64,000 nt of DNA, from assembly GCF_002008365.1 (NCBI RefSeq), contig NZ_MRDL01000036.1:299676-363675 (forward strand). The letters are read 5' to 3'. Origin of the DNA: Rhizobium leguminosarum bv. viciae USDA 2370. Its GTDB lineage: Bacteria > Pseudomonadota > Alphaproteobacteria > Rhizobiales > Rhizobiaceae. This document shows positions 11,797 to 19,432 of the stretch, in pieces. A program made the translations under genes and the position numbers. The notes below the pieces were generated by a model. It was not told the DNA's origin. It saw only the letters and a list, made by a program, of their open reading frames with translations, and did no database searches. Each line of letters opens with the position of its first letter. Position 1 is the stretch's first letter.

Positions 11797-12149
11797 CCGG
11801 ACTGACCACGCATGTTCTCGACACCGCCCTCGGCAAGCCGGCCGAGGGCCTGAGGATCGATCTTTTTCAGCTCGACGGCGAGATTCGCAGGCATCTGAAG
11901 ACGGTCGAGACCAATGCCGACGGCCGGGTTGATGGCGGCCCTATCCTCATTGGCGAAAATTTTCGAGCCGGTACCTATGAGCTGGTCTTCCACGCCGGCG
12001 ATTATCTGAGGGCGAGCGGCACGCCTCTGCCGCATCCGGCCTTCCTCGATCTCGTGCCGATCCGCTTCGGCATTGCCGACGTCACGGCGCATTACCATGT
12101 GCCGCTGCTGATTTCGCCCTATGGCTATTCTACCTATCGAGGGAGCTAA
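11793..12149 (+). CDS. uraH: 5-Hydroxyisourate hydrolase (transthyretin-like)
   Basis: 118-residue HIU hydrolase, the step directly after urate oxidation. Diagnostic features are the N-terminal [16 protein letters not shown], the internal [19 protein letters not shown] and above all the C-terminal tetrapeptide YRGS, which separates hydrolases from vertebrate transthyretin. The gene overlaps allA by 4 bp and is followed 3 bp later by a phosphoesterase gene. It would act on the product of PuuD, encoded about 12 kb away on the other strand. Confidence 0.95.
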   Translation: MTGLTTHVLDTALGKPAEGLRIDLFQLDGEIRRHLKTVETNADGRVDGGPILIGENFRAGTYELVFHAGDYLRASGTPLPHPAFLDLVPIRFGIADVTAHYHVPLLISPYGYSTYRGS

Positions 12150-12152
12150 AAA

Positions 12153-12893
12153 ATGCGGTTTGCGGCAATTGCCGATATCCACGGAAACCATCTGGCGCTC
12201 GAGGCGGTGCTTGCGGATATTCGTGCACAGGGCATCGAGGAGATCGTCAATCTCGGCGATTTCTTTAGCGGGCCGCTCGAAGCCGGCAAGACGGCAGACT
12301 TGCTGATGCCGCTCGGCCTGACCTCGATCCGCGGCAATCACGACCGCTACCTGATCGAACAGGATCCGGCGGCGCTGCATGTTTCGGATGCCGCCGCTTA
12401 TCACCAATTGTCGCCAGCCCATCTCGATTGGATCCGTAGTCTTCCATTCGATACCGTCTATCGCGATGAGGTCTATCTCTGCCATGCGACGCCGAAGGAC
12501 GACAATCTCTACTGGCTGGAATCCGTTTCGTCGGAGGGTTTCGTCTTCCTGAAGCCGATCGAGGCAATCGAGGCGCTGGCCGACGGCATCGACCTGCCGC
12601 TGATCCTTTGCGGCCATAGCCACATCCCCCGCGCTATCAGGCTTTCCGACGGCCGTCTCATCGTCAACCCCGGCAGCGTCGGCTGCGCGGCCTATGACGA
12701 CGAGCTGCCCTATTACCACAAGGTGGAAGTCGGCCACCCGCTGGCGAGCTACGCCATTCTGGAAAAGATGGCGGCCGGATGGATATGGCAGTTCCGAACG
12801 GTCGCCTATGACCATATGGCGATGTCGGCACTGGCCGCCGAAAGGGGCCGTGCCGACTGGGCAGGCGCGCTGGCAACGGGTTGGGTGAGATAA
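12153..12893 (+). CDS. Calcineurin-like metallophosphoesterase
   Basis: 246-residue YfcE/MJ0936-like phosphodiesterase with all metal-binding motifs: IADIHGN (residues 6-12), NLGDFFSGP (34-42), RGNHDR (60-65), LCHATP (about 109) and CGHSHIPR plus VNPGSVG in the last third. These bind two metals for hydrolysis of a phosphoester whose identity cannot be read from sequence. It is the last gene of the purine operon, 3 bp after uraH, with a short gap that implies co-transcription. A link with ureide degradation is not obvious, so it may be a passenger or act on a nucleotide by-product. A two-hairpin repeat follows directly. Confidence 0.88.
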   Translation: MRFAAIADIHGNHLALEAVLADIRAQGIEEIVNLGDFFSGPLEAGKTADLLMPLGLTSIRGNHDRYLIEQDPAALHVSDAAAYHQLSPAHLDWIRSLPFDTVYRDEVYLCHATPKDDNLYWLESVSSEGFVFLKPIEAIEALADGIDLPLILCGHSHIPRAIRLSDGRLIVNPGSVGCAAYDDELPYYHKVEVGHPLASYAILEKMAAGWIWQFRTVAYDHMAMSALAAERGRADWAGALATGWVR

Positions 12894-12894
12894 A

Positions 12895-13008
12895 GCATGA
12901 TGCCGAAAAGTATGTGCAGTTTTCGGGCAACATCATGCTCTAACTATTTAATTTAGAACAAGATTCAGATTTTAGGCCGAACCGGCCTAAAATCATCCTG
13001 TTCTAGTC
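12895..13008 (-). repeat. RIME-like intergenic repeat, B unit copy 1 (two hairpins)
   Basis: First part: agcatgatg ... catcatgct enclosing ccgaaaa ... ttttcgg, a long imperfect hairpin. Second part: attttaggcc / ggcctaaaat with a 5-nt loop, ending in cctgttctag. The reverse complement aligns nearly base for base with 38239-38347. It lies between two convergent genes and probably acts as a bidirectional terminator. Confidence 0.65.
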
Positions 13009-13028
13009 CAGACCCGCTTGCGCGGTGA

Positions 13029-14783
13029 TCAGTCCTTCTTTGGTGCCGGCTTCGGGGCCGGAGGGATGATCGTTTGTGTGGGGGCTGGGGCCGGTGTTGC
13101 CGGCTTTGCCGGGGCTGCGGCGGTTGCCGGTCTTGCCGGTTTTGCGCCATCGAGATTTCCAAGAAGTGATGAGATGGCATCGTCGCCGTCGAAGCCGGCT
13201 TCCTTCAGCAATTTGTCGAGGATCGGTTTATTCGCCTGATAGGAGAGGAGCTGGCTGGCCAGCCCTTCGCCGAGCCCGATGCCGTTTCCGCCGGCCGCTC
13301 CGTTTCCGCGGCCGAGCATGCCGCCGGTATCGAATATCCTGATATCGGAGATCTTCTCGATCGGCTTGACCGCCTCGGCGAGCGCCTGCGGAATGATGCG
13401 GATCCGTTCGCGGGTGATCTCGAACTCGATGATAGCAGAGCTCAGCTTGTTGCGAGCGTCGTTGAGCAATGCTTCGCTCTCGGCCGCGGCCTTGCCGGTT
13501 TCGAGAATGCCCTTGGCCTTGATGATCGCCGCATCCGCCTCGGCGGTTGCGAGCGTCTTGATGGCCTCGGCCTGGTCGCTTGCTGCCTGCTTTTCGGCCT
13601 CCGCGCCGACGGTGACGGCGGTTGCTTCCGTCTCGGCTTTCTTGCGCGCATCAATCACGGCAATCTGCTTTTCGCGTTCGGCAATCTCGATCGCCTTGGC
13701 TGTGCCGACTTTTTCCTCTGCCGCGATCGCCAGGGCGCGGGCCGTTTCCGCAGCCGCCTTCGCTTCAGATTCTTCACGGCTTTTGTTGGCAACGGCGATC
13801 GCGCTTTCCTGCGCCACGATCTGGAGGTCACGCTTGGCTTCGGTTTCGCGTTGCTGGACGGCGCGGGCGGCGTCGATGTTGGCGCTTTCGCGGGCCTGCT
13901 TGGCGGATGCCTCGCGTTCGGCGATCGCCTGTTCGGAGGCGATGCGGGCTTCCTCCTCGGCGCGTTTTGCGGCCTGCTCCTGCTGCGCGGTTTCGGCGCG
14001 TGTCGCCGCGGATTTGTTGGCGATGTCTCTTTCCTGGCTGAGTTCGGCCTCTCGCTTCGTCCGCTCGATGGTCAGCGATTGCTGGCGGGCCTCGAGATCC
14101 TTCTGGGCGATGGCGACTTCGGTGTCGCGAACGATCTCGTTCCGCTCCTTCTTGCGTCCCTCGGTGATGCGGGTCAATGCCGCCAGGCCCTGCGCGTCGA
14201 AGAAGTTGTTGGCGTTGAAATGCTTGATATCGGTCTGGTCGAGGCGTGTCAGCGACACGGATTCGAGTTCGAGGCCGTTCGACTGGAGATCGGCGCCGAC
14301 AGCTTCCTGCACGGCCTTGACGAAATCCATGCGCTGTTCCTGCAGCGCGTCGAGATTCATCGTCGCGGCCACCGAGCGAAGACCGTCGACGAATTTCGCC
14401 TCGATCAGGATGCGGAGGGCCTCGGCGTCATTGGTGCGATTGCCGAGTGTCTGAGCTGCAAGCGCAATCGAGGAGGCATCGGGTTTGACGCGCACATAGA
14501 ACTCGGCGCCGATATCGACGCGCATGCGGTCTTTGGTGATCAGTGCATCGCCTTCGCCGCGGCGAACCTCGAGCCGCAGCGTCTTCAGGTTGACCCGCGC
14601 GGTCGAATGGAAGATCGGAAGGACGACCGAACCGCCGTCGAGCACGACCTTCTGACCGCCGAGACCGGTGCGCACATAGGCCTCATCGCGGCTGGAGCGC
14701 GTGTAAAGAGAGGCGAGGACAAAACCGATGCCGAAGATCAGAACAATCCCAATGCCGGCTGGTAGAATAACGTCGTACATCAT
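13029..14783 (-). CDS. yqiK: Flotillin/YqiK-type SPFH membrane protein
   Basis: 584 residues. One N-terminal membrane helix (residues about 5-26, VILPAGIGIVLIFGIGFVLA) is followed by an SPFH/band-7 domain (about 30-200) and a very long Ala/Glu/Lys coiled coil (about 210-450). Next come RIRIIPQALAEAVKPIEKISDIRIFD, a Gly-rich linker and a Pro/Ala-rich tail. This is the bacterial flotillin (YqiK/FloT) layout; such proteins scaffold membrane microdomains. It overlaps the upstream yqiJ-like gene by 4 bp (ATGA), and PspA lies 5 bp before that. In many bacteria these three families form a membrane-stress module. Ribosome site aggga lies 6-8 nt before the first of two adjacent ATGs. Confidence 0.9.
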   Translation of the reverse strand: MMYDVILPAGIGIVLIFGIGFVLASLYTRSSRDEAYVRTGLGGQKVVLDGGSVVLPIFHSTARVNLKTLRLEVRRGEGDALITKDRMRVDIGAEFYVRVKPDASSIALAAQTLGNRTNDAEALRILIEAKFVDGLRSVAATMNLDALQEQRMDFVKAVQEAVGADLQSNGLELESVSLTRLDQTDIKHFNANNFFDAQGLAALTRITEGRKKERNEIVRDTEVAIAQKDLEARQQSLTIERTKREAELSQERDIANKSAATRAETAQQEQAAKRAEEEARIASEQAIAEREASAKQARESANIDAARAVQQRETEAKRDLQIVAQESAIAVANKSREESEAKAAAETARALAIAAEEKVGTAKAIEIAEREKQIAVIDARKKAETEATAVTVGAEAEKQAASDQAEAIKTLATAEADAAIIKAKGILETGKAAAESEALLNDARNKLSSAIIEFEITRERIRIIPQALAEAVKPIEKISDIRIFDTGGMLGRGNGAAGGNGIGLGEGLASQLLSYQANKPILDKLLKEAGFDGDDAISSLLGNLDGAKPARPATAAAPAKPATPAPAPTQTIIPPAPKPAPKKD

Positions 14784-15427
14784 TGCTGCTCCCTGAAAGA
14801 TTGATTGTTCGCATCGGTGGGGTCGACCGGCGCGGGAATGGCGATAAACACATTGGCCTTGTGATCGACGAGAAGAACCGAAGAGCCGATCCCAAGCGGA
14901 CCCTCGCCCTTGGCGGCTCGGGCTCGAAGCACATGCCAGTTTCCGTGCTGATCCTTGACACGGACGCGGCCCGGCAGTCCCTGATCGAGCGGGCCGATCG
15001 ACACCTCGGCGGTCCGGCCGAGGAAGGCGTCGAGATCGACGGCATAGGTTTCGTCGTGCGGTACGAGCCGCGCCACAGTTCGGCTCGATGCCCTGACCAT
15101 GGGGATGGTTGCGAGCGCGGCAGGTATGACGGCGATGAAGCTCGGCAGCGGCGCCCAGAAGGCGCTGGCGACGGCCTGCAAGGCAAACCCCGTCATCGCG
15201 AAGAAGCCGAGAGTCATCATCAGAAGAATCAGCAGGGGAACACCGCCGAGATTGAGCCAGGACAGGTATGCCAGGATGCCGTCATGGCCATGAACCTCCG
15301 GCTTTCCCAGAAATTCCGTCATCGAAAAACCCATGACCATCGCAAGCATCTCGATCGCGGTCAGACCTGCAAGCACGGCGGCGGCGATGGCAAAGGGAGC
15401 ACATTCGGGAGCGAAGAGAAGGGCCAT
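14780..15427 (-). CDS. yqiJ: YqiJ-like membrane OB-fold protein
   Basis: 215 residues with three hydrophobic helices (about 8-35, 58-78 and 84-108) and a cytosolic C-terminal beta domain. That domain shows FLGRTAEVSIGPLDQGLPGRVRVKDQHG and a closing GSSVLLVDHKANVFIAIPAP, as in NfeD/YqiJ OB folds. NfeD-like proteins are the standing partners of flotillins, and this gene overlaps the flotillin start by 4 bp. Residues GTASVSI-like in typical NfeD are here GRTAEVSI. The role is presumed to be anchoring or regulating the flotillin scaffold. Confidence 0.82.
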   Translation of the reverse strand: MALLFAPECAPFAIAAAVLAGLTAIEMLAMVMGFSMTEFLGKPEVHGHDGILAYLSWLNLGGVPLLILLMMTLGFFAMTGFALQAVASAFWAPLPSFIAVIPAALATIPMVRASSRTVARLVPHDETYAVDLDAFLGRTAEVSIGPLDQGLPGRVRVKDQHGNWHVLRARAAKGEGPLGIGSSVLLVDHKANVFIAIPAPVDPTDANNQSFREQQ

Positions 15428-15432
15428 CGGCG

Positions 15433-16083
15433 TTACCGGTTATCCGCCTTGAAGCGTGCGAGGCGCGCCTCGATCGCCTGTTCGCGATGCAACCGGTCGA
15501 GTTCGTCCAATTCGGAACTATGGGCATGCTCGCCAGTAGGAACCCCGGTCAGCCGGGAGACTGCCGCGGCAGCGCGGGCAGCATCTGCACCCGGTGCGGG
15601 CTGGCTGTGGCCGGTCGCCGCGTGTTCGGGATGCCGGGCGATGCTGCGCTTGAAATCGGCAAGGCGGGCGTCCGCCTCGCGGCGCGTGGCGAGGACGGCC
15701 TGCAAGGCTTTCTGGCCTTCGTCCACCTGTTCCCTGGCATCGGCCAGCGCCTTGTCGAGCGCTGCGATCTGGGATTCGAGATCGATCTGGCGAGCAACGC
15801 CGGCCTTTGCCAGGTCATCCCGCTCTGACGAGACGGCGATGCGGATCTTTTGGTCGAGCGCGTTCAGGTCGTCGACGATTTCGTCCCTGCGGCTCTGGAT
15901 GCGGTATTCCTCCGCGCGCGCCTTGCCGAGATCGGTGCGGGCCTCATCCGCCGCTGCATCGATCTCGCGGATCGCCTGTTCGATGACGGCGATCTTGTTT
16001 ACGCCTTCCGCCTTGTCGATCGCCGCATTCGCGATGCCCGCGATCAGACGGCCCATGCGTGAGAGAATGCCTTCGTTCGTCAT
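15433..16083 (-). CDS. pspA: PspA/IM30 family membrane-stress protein (internal start)
   Basis: 216-residue PspA/Vipp1 protein. The N-terminal amphipathic helix reads ILSRMGRLIAGIANAAIDKA, then comes the PspA coiled-coil hairpin (residues about 25-150, with IEQAIREIDAAADEARTDLGKARAEE) and a variable tail with LARFKADNR at the end. Members polymerise on inner membranes and preserve the proton gradient under stress. The ATG at 16083 has a textbook GGAGG 5 nt upstream and marks the usual family N-terminus. However, the frame continues open for 163-169 further codons upstream, encoding an unrelated domain (see next entry). It lies 5 bp from yqiJ and so is probably co-transcribed with yqiJ and the flotillin. 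Confidence 0.85.
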   Translation of the reverse strand: MTNEGILSRMGRLIAGIANAAIDKAEGVNKIAVIEQAIREIDAAADEARTDLGKARAEEYRIQSRRDEIVDDLNALDQKIRIAVSSERDDLAKAGVARQIDLESQIAALDKALADAREQVDEGQKALQAVLATRREADARLADFKRSIARHPEHAATGHSQPAPGADAARAAAAVSRLTGVPTGEHAHSSELDELDRLHREQAIEARLARFKADNR

Positions 16084-16572
16084 GTTTTCCTCCATCCGAG
16101 CGGAATTCGGCGTAACGCCGATGTGAATCTCGTAGCGATCCTGGCCTGCAACGAGGTAGGCCGGAAAAATACTCTCCCATCCCCTGGAATAACCCGCGAC
16201 ATCGAAGGGCACGGCAACACGTCCGTGCACCGTGGCGATCGTCAGGTCCGAGGGGCCTTTGATGGCGAAGAGCTTGTCATCGAGCGGCAGATGCGGCGGA
16301 TCGGCGGTGACGCCGCGATTGGCGGCGAAATCGCGAAGGCCGAGCGTGACCAGCCTTGCCGGCAAGCCCGTCTGCTCGCGGACGGTTTCATAGGCAAGGT
16401 CATGCAGCACGACGAGATTGGCGCCCGTCCTGTCGGAGACGAGGCCAGTCAGGATTTCGATCATCCTGAGATAGGCGGCAATGGTATCGTCCAGCGCCTG
16501 CCGGGCGTTGTCGTCAGGCGCCAGCGTGTAGCGCAGCAGCGATGGATGTGGTGTCTTGCCTGTGATAACCAT
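15433..16572 (-). CDS. Possible fusion: TnpB-like N-terminal domain + PspA
   Basis: The same frame read from ATG 16572 gives 379 residues. The first ~160 residues resemble the N-terminal, non-nuclease half of IS200/IS605 TnpB proteins: a helical TLAPDDNARQALDDTIAAYLR, then LHDLAYETVREQTGLPARLV, then a beta segment LDDKLFAIKGPSDLTIATV with HGRVAVPFDVAGYSRGWES and DRYEIHIGVTP. In TnpB the RuvC nuclease follows; here PspA follows in frame and no RuvC, zinc ribbon or second ORF is present. A GTG at 16590 would add six residues but lies in a hairpin arm. No good ribosome site precedes 16572. Both products, long and short, could be made from one message. The TnpB resemblance is my reading by motif order and needs a profile search. 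Confidence 0.45.
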   Translation of the reverse strand: MVITGKTPHPSLLRYTLAPDDNARQALDDTIAAYLRMIEILTGLVSDRTGANLVVLHDLAYETVREQTGLPARLVTLGLRDFAANRGVTADPPHLPLDDKLFAIKGPSDLTIATVHGRVAVPFDVAGYSRGWESIFPAYLVAGQDRYEIHIGVTPNSARMEENMTNEGILSRMGRLIAGIANAAIDKAEGVNKIAVIEQAIREIDAAADEARTDLGKARAEEYRIQSRRDEIVDDLNALDQKIRIAVSSERDDLAKAGVARQIDLESQIAALDKALADAREQVDEGQKALQAVLATRREADARLADFKRSIARHPEHAATGHSQPAPGADAARAAAAVSRLTGVPTGEHAHSSELDELDRLHREQAIEARLARFKADNR

Positions 16573-16583
16573 AGGTAAAACAT

Positions 16584-16604
16584 AAAGCACCGCTTTTGTG
16601 CTTT
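16584..16604 (-). promoter_or_regulatory. Hairpin at the 5' end of the TnpB-like/PspA frame
   Basis: aaagcac / gtgcttt, a perfect 7-bp stem with a 7-nt loop. On the minus-strand transcript it ends 11 nt before the ATG at 16572 and contains the alternative GTG at 16590, so it could limit initiation of the long form. It might instead be a remnant of an IS605-type subterminal hairpin. Confidence 0.3.
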
Positions 16605-16824
16605 CAAGAGGTGGTGATAAAAATACAACCTAGGCTTAACGTGCGGTTGGAAGGACTGAGGCATGTCCATTATCGAGAGATGTCGCGAGCTGGCGGCAGT
16701 GAGCAGCCTTGTGAAAAGAGTCACGGACTCTTGAAGCCCAACGCGTGACCGGCAGCAAAAGCCTCGACACAATTCCGGATCACATGTGCCGATGAAAGAA
16801 CCGGCAGCAGATCGGCTCCGTTCC

Positions 16825-17436
16825 CTATCGGGCGGCCGTATGCGCCTCGCGAATACCGGCGCTGATACGGTTGATGGTGGTCCATATGAGAAGTAGAGCC
16901 ACCACCGCCCAGAGCCACGAAGTCCATGCTGCAAATGTACCACCAACCGCGGCAAAGATGCCGAGCGCGCCGAAAAGGACCGCGCGGTCGCTCTTGCCCA
17001 GCGGCCCGTCGTAACGCCGGCTTGCCCCGACCGTTTGACCCAGAACGCCGGTAAATTCCGTCAGCGCCGAGAGGAATATGACCGCCATCGCCGGCACAAA
17101 GCCGTTCGGATCGATGAGCGCAAACGGCAAATACAGGGCGACATCCGACACGACATCACCGATCTCGTTCAGATACGCGCCTAAAATGCTCTTCTGCCCA
17201 TGTTCGCGCGCGAGCATGCCGTCGATGGCGTTGAGACCCATGCGCAGGAGAAACCATACAGGCACCAGCAGGAACCAATGCGGCAGCGGGGCGACGCTCA
17301 GAAAAAAGCCCAATGCAACCGAGACGGCGGCGGCAACTGAAGTCACCTGATTGGCGGTGACGCCTCGCGCCGCGAGGGAACGCACCAGAGGGCGAAGAAT
17401 ATTCTGAAATCGGGACTTCAATTGATAGACAGACAT
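16825..17436 (-). CDS. CDP-alcohol phosphatidyltransferase, YnbA-like
   Basis: 203-residue membrane enzyme with about six helices and the CDP-OH-P signature NAIDGMLAREHGQKSILG followed by AYLNEIGDVVSD. The canonical motif has four Asp; here the first and third positions are Asn. The substituted form is what I would expect in a YnbA-type subfamily rather than decay, since the rest is intact. It would join CDP-diacylglycerol (or a similar CDP-lipid) with an alcohol. It is divergent from a cluster resembling ynbC and ynbD; E. coli ynbA (about 200 residues) has the same neighbours. Ribosome site gaggtag lies 6-9 nt before the ATG. Confidence 0.82.
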   Translation of the reverse strand: MSVYQLKSRFQNILRPLVRSLAARGVTANQVTSVAAAVSVALGFFLSVAPLPHWFLLVPVWFLLRMGLNAIDGMLAREHGQKSILGAYLNEIGDVVSDVALYLPFALIDPNGFVPAMAVIFLSALTEFTGVLGQTVGASRRYDGPLGKSDRAVLFGALGIFAAVGGTFAAWTSWLWAVVALLLIWTTINRISAGIREAHTAAR

Positions 17437-17638
17437 GCTACCTCATTGGAATTTCGTGCATCGAAATAGTCTATCCCCGCCTCTCGCGGGTGCAGATCAT
17501 CTTACTTATGAGGAAAGCCACACTTCATATCGGTTCTCGTAAAGGACTTACATTTGCAACTAGACTTTTGCAATGCAGGCAAATCACTGTTCCCGCCAAT
17601 GGTTGTAACCCACCCACCAATCAGAATTGGAGAAGACC

Positions 17639-19423
17639 GTGCTGCAAACTGCCGATAGTGGGCAACCGTCCTCGACGGCCAGACCAATGCATGAATCCGA
17701 ATTCGCATCGCATGATGGCACTCGACTCTTTTATCGGGCGTGGCCCTCGACGGGCGCTGCCCCGAAGGGCGTAATCATTCTTCTCCATCGCGGCCACGAG
17801 CATAGCGGCCGCGTCACCCATCTCGCCACCGAGCTCGGCCTCAATGATTTTTCCTTCTACGCCTGGGACGCACGCGGCCATGGACGTTCACCGGGAGAGC
17901 GCGGCTATTCGCCATCCTTTGCTGCCTCGGCGCATGATCTCGATTGCTTCGTCCGCCATGTCAGCGAGACAAGCGGTACTGCTGTCGAAGACATCGCCGT
18001 CATTGCGCAGAGCGTCGGCGCGGTCCTCGCCGCCACCTGGGTGCACGACTATGCGCCGCCGATCCGTGCGCTCGTGCTTGCCTCACCTGCCTTCAGCGTC
18101 AAGCTCTACGTGCCTTTCGCCAAAGAAGGCATTGCGCTCTGGGAAAAGGTTAAGGGGACATTCTTCGTCAATTCCTATGTCAAGGCGAGGTTTCTGACGC
18201 ATGACCCCGAGCGCATCGCCTCGTACGAATCCGACCCATTGATCTCCCGGCCAATTGCCTCCAACATCCTGATGCAGCTCTATGAGGCGGCAGCCCGCGT
18301 TGTCGGCGACGCCCGCGCCATCACCGTCCCGACCCAATTGCTGATCTCTGGCAGCGACTGGGTGGTGCGACACGCGCCGCAGCACCGGTTTTACGAAAAC
18401 CTCGGCAGCCGGATCAAGGAACGGCATGTGCTTGCCGGCTTCTACCATGACACGCTTGGCGAAAAGGAGCGCGCGATTGCCCTGGCCGAAGTCCGCCGTT
18501 TTATAGACGCGCGTTTCGCCGAGCCCCGGGCGCCTGCCAACCTTTGCACCGCCCATATCCAGGGCTATACAAAGGACGAGGCCGACCGGCTCGCGAGCCC
18601 GCTGGACGCCACATCCCCACGTGGCATCTACTGGGCGCTCAGCCGCCTCAACATCAAGATCGGTGCCTTGGTGTCTGAAGGCATAAAGACAGGGGTCAAG
18701 ACCGGTTTTGATTCCGGCTCGACCCTCGATTACGTCTACGAGAACAAGCCGCGCGGGCTCGGTCCCGGCGGGCGATTGATCGACAAGGTGTTCCTCGATG
18801 CGATCGGCTGGCGCGGCATCAGGCAGCGCAAGCTACACTTGCAGGAACTGATCGACCGCGCGCTGCAGCGCCTGAAAGCAGTCGGCCGCAATACCCACAT
18901 GCTCGACATAGCGGCCGGGCACGGCCGTTATGTCCTTGATGCGATCGAGACGGCTGCCGTGCGTCCCGATAGTGCGCGGTTGCAGGACTATTCCTCCATC
19001 AACGTCGATGCCGGCCGCAAGAGCATTGCGGCGCGTGGACTGAGTGATTTCGTCAGCTTCCGCCAGCAGGATGCCTTTGACTGCGAGGGTCTGGCTGCAA
19101 TCACGCCGGCTCCGGATCTCGCGATCGTCTCCGGCCTTTACGAGCTGTTTTCCGACAATGCGATGATCGCCGCGTCGCTCAACGGGATCGCCCGCGCGAT
19201 GCTGCCCGGTGGTCTGCTTGTCTACACCAACCAGCCATGGCATCCACAACTGGAGATGATCGCCCGCGCACTGACCTCCCACCGCGGCGGCGAGGCGTGG
19301 GTGATGCGGCGGCGGACGCAAGAGGAAATGGACCAACTGGTCGCCGCAGCCGGTTTCCGCAAGATCGAACAGCGCATCGATCAATGGGGCATTTTCACTG
19401 TCTCGCTGGCCGAGAGAGTCTGA
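17639..19423 (+). CDS. YnbC-like fused alpha/beta hydrolase and methyltransferase
   Basis: About 594 residues in two parts. Residues 1-290 form an alpha/beta hydrolase of the monoacylglycerol-lipase type. They show ILLHRGHEHSGR, the nucleophile elbow AQSVGAVLA (Ser), the acid region LLISGSDWVVRH and the His in AGFYHDTLGE. Residues about 410-590 form a class I SAM methyltransferase with the binding loop HMLDIAAGHGRYVLDAI. E. coli YnbC (about 585 residues) has the same fusion. The start is a GTG at 17639 with ggag 6 nt upstream; a TTG at 17627 lacks such a site. It is 9 bp from the phosphatase gene that follows. A role in making or editing a lipid head group is inferred from the partners. Confidence 0.82.
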   Translation: MLQTADSGQPSSTARPMHESEFASHDGTRLFYRAWPSTGAAPKGVIILLHRGHEHSGRVTHLATELGLNDFSFYAWDARGHGRSPGERGYSPSFAASAHDLDCFVRHVSETSGTAVEDIAVIAQSVGAVLAATWVHDYAPPIRALVLASPAFSVKLYVPFAKEGIALWEKVKGTFFVNSYVKARFLTHDPERIASYESDPLISRPIASNILMQLYEAAARVVGDARAITVPTQLLISGSDWVVRHAPQHRFYENLGSRIKERHVLAGFYHDTLGEKERAIALAEVRRFIDARFAEPRAPANLCTAHIQGYTKDEADRLASPLDATSPRGIYWALSRLNIKIGALVSEGIKTGVKTGFDSGSTLDYVYENKPRGLGPGGRLIDKVFLDAIGWRGIRQRKLHLQELIDRALQRLKAVGRNTHMLDIAAGHGRYVLDAIETAAVRPDSARLQDYSSINVDAGRKSIAARGLSDFVSFRQQDAFDCEGLAAITPAPDLAIVSGLYELFSDNAMIAASLNGIARAMLPGGLLVYTNQPWHPQLEMIARALTSHRGGEAWVMRRRTQEEMDQLVAAAGFRKIEQRIDQWGIFTVSLAERV

Positions 19424-19432
19424 GGGCAAAGC

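Noticed and set aside
11673..12815. 380-codon minus-strand frame opposite uraH and the phosphoesterase
   Set aside because: Overlaps two clear genes in another frame; no domain recognised.
13279..16126. Long plus-strand frames (391, 304 and 447 codons) opposite the flotillin/YqiJ/PspA genes
   Set aside because: They follow the third-base GC bias of the real minus-strand genes, lack ribosome sites and show low-complexity Ser/Arg-rich translations.
15433..16590. A complete IS605-type insertion sequence
   Set aside because: No RuvC domain, no TnpA, no clear terminal hairpins on both sides; only the N-terminal half resembles TnpB.
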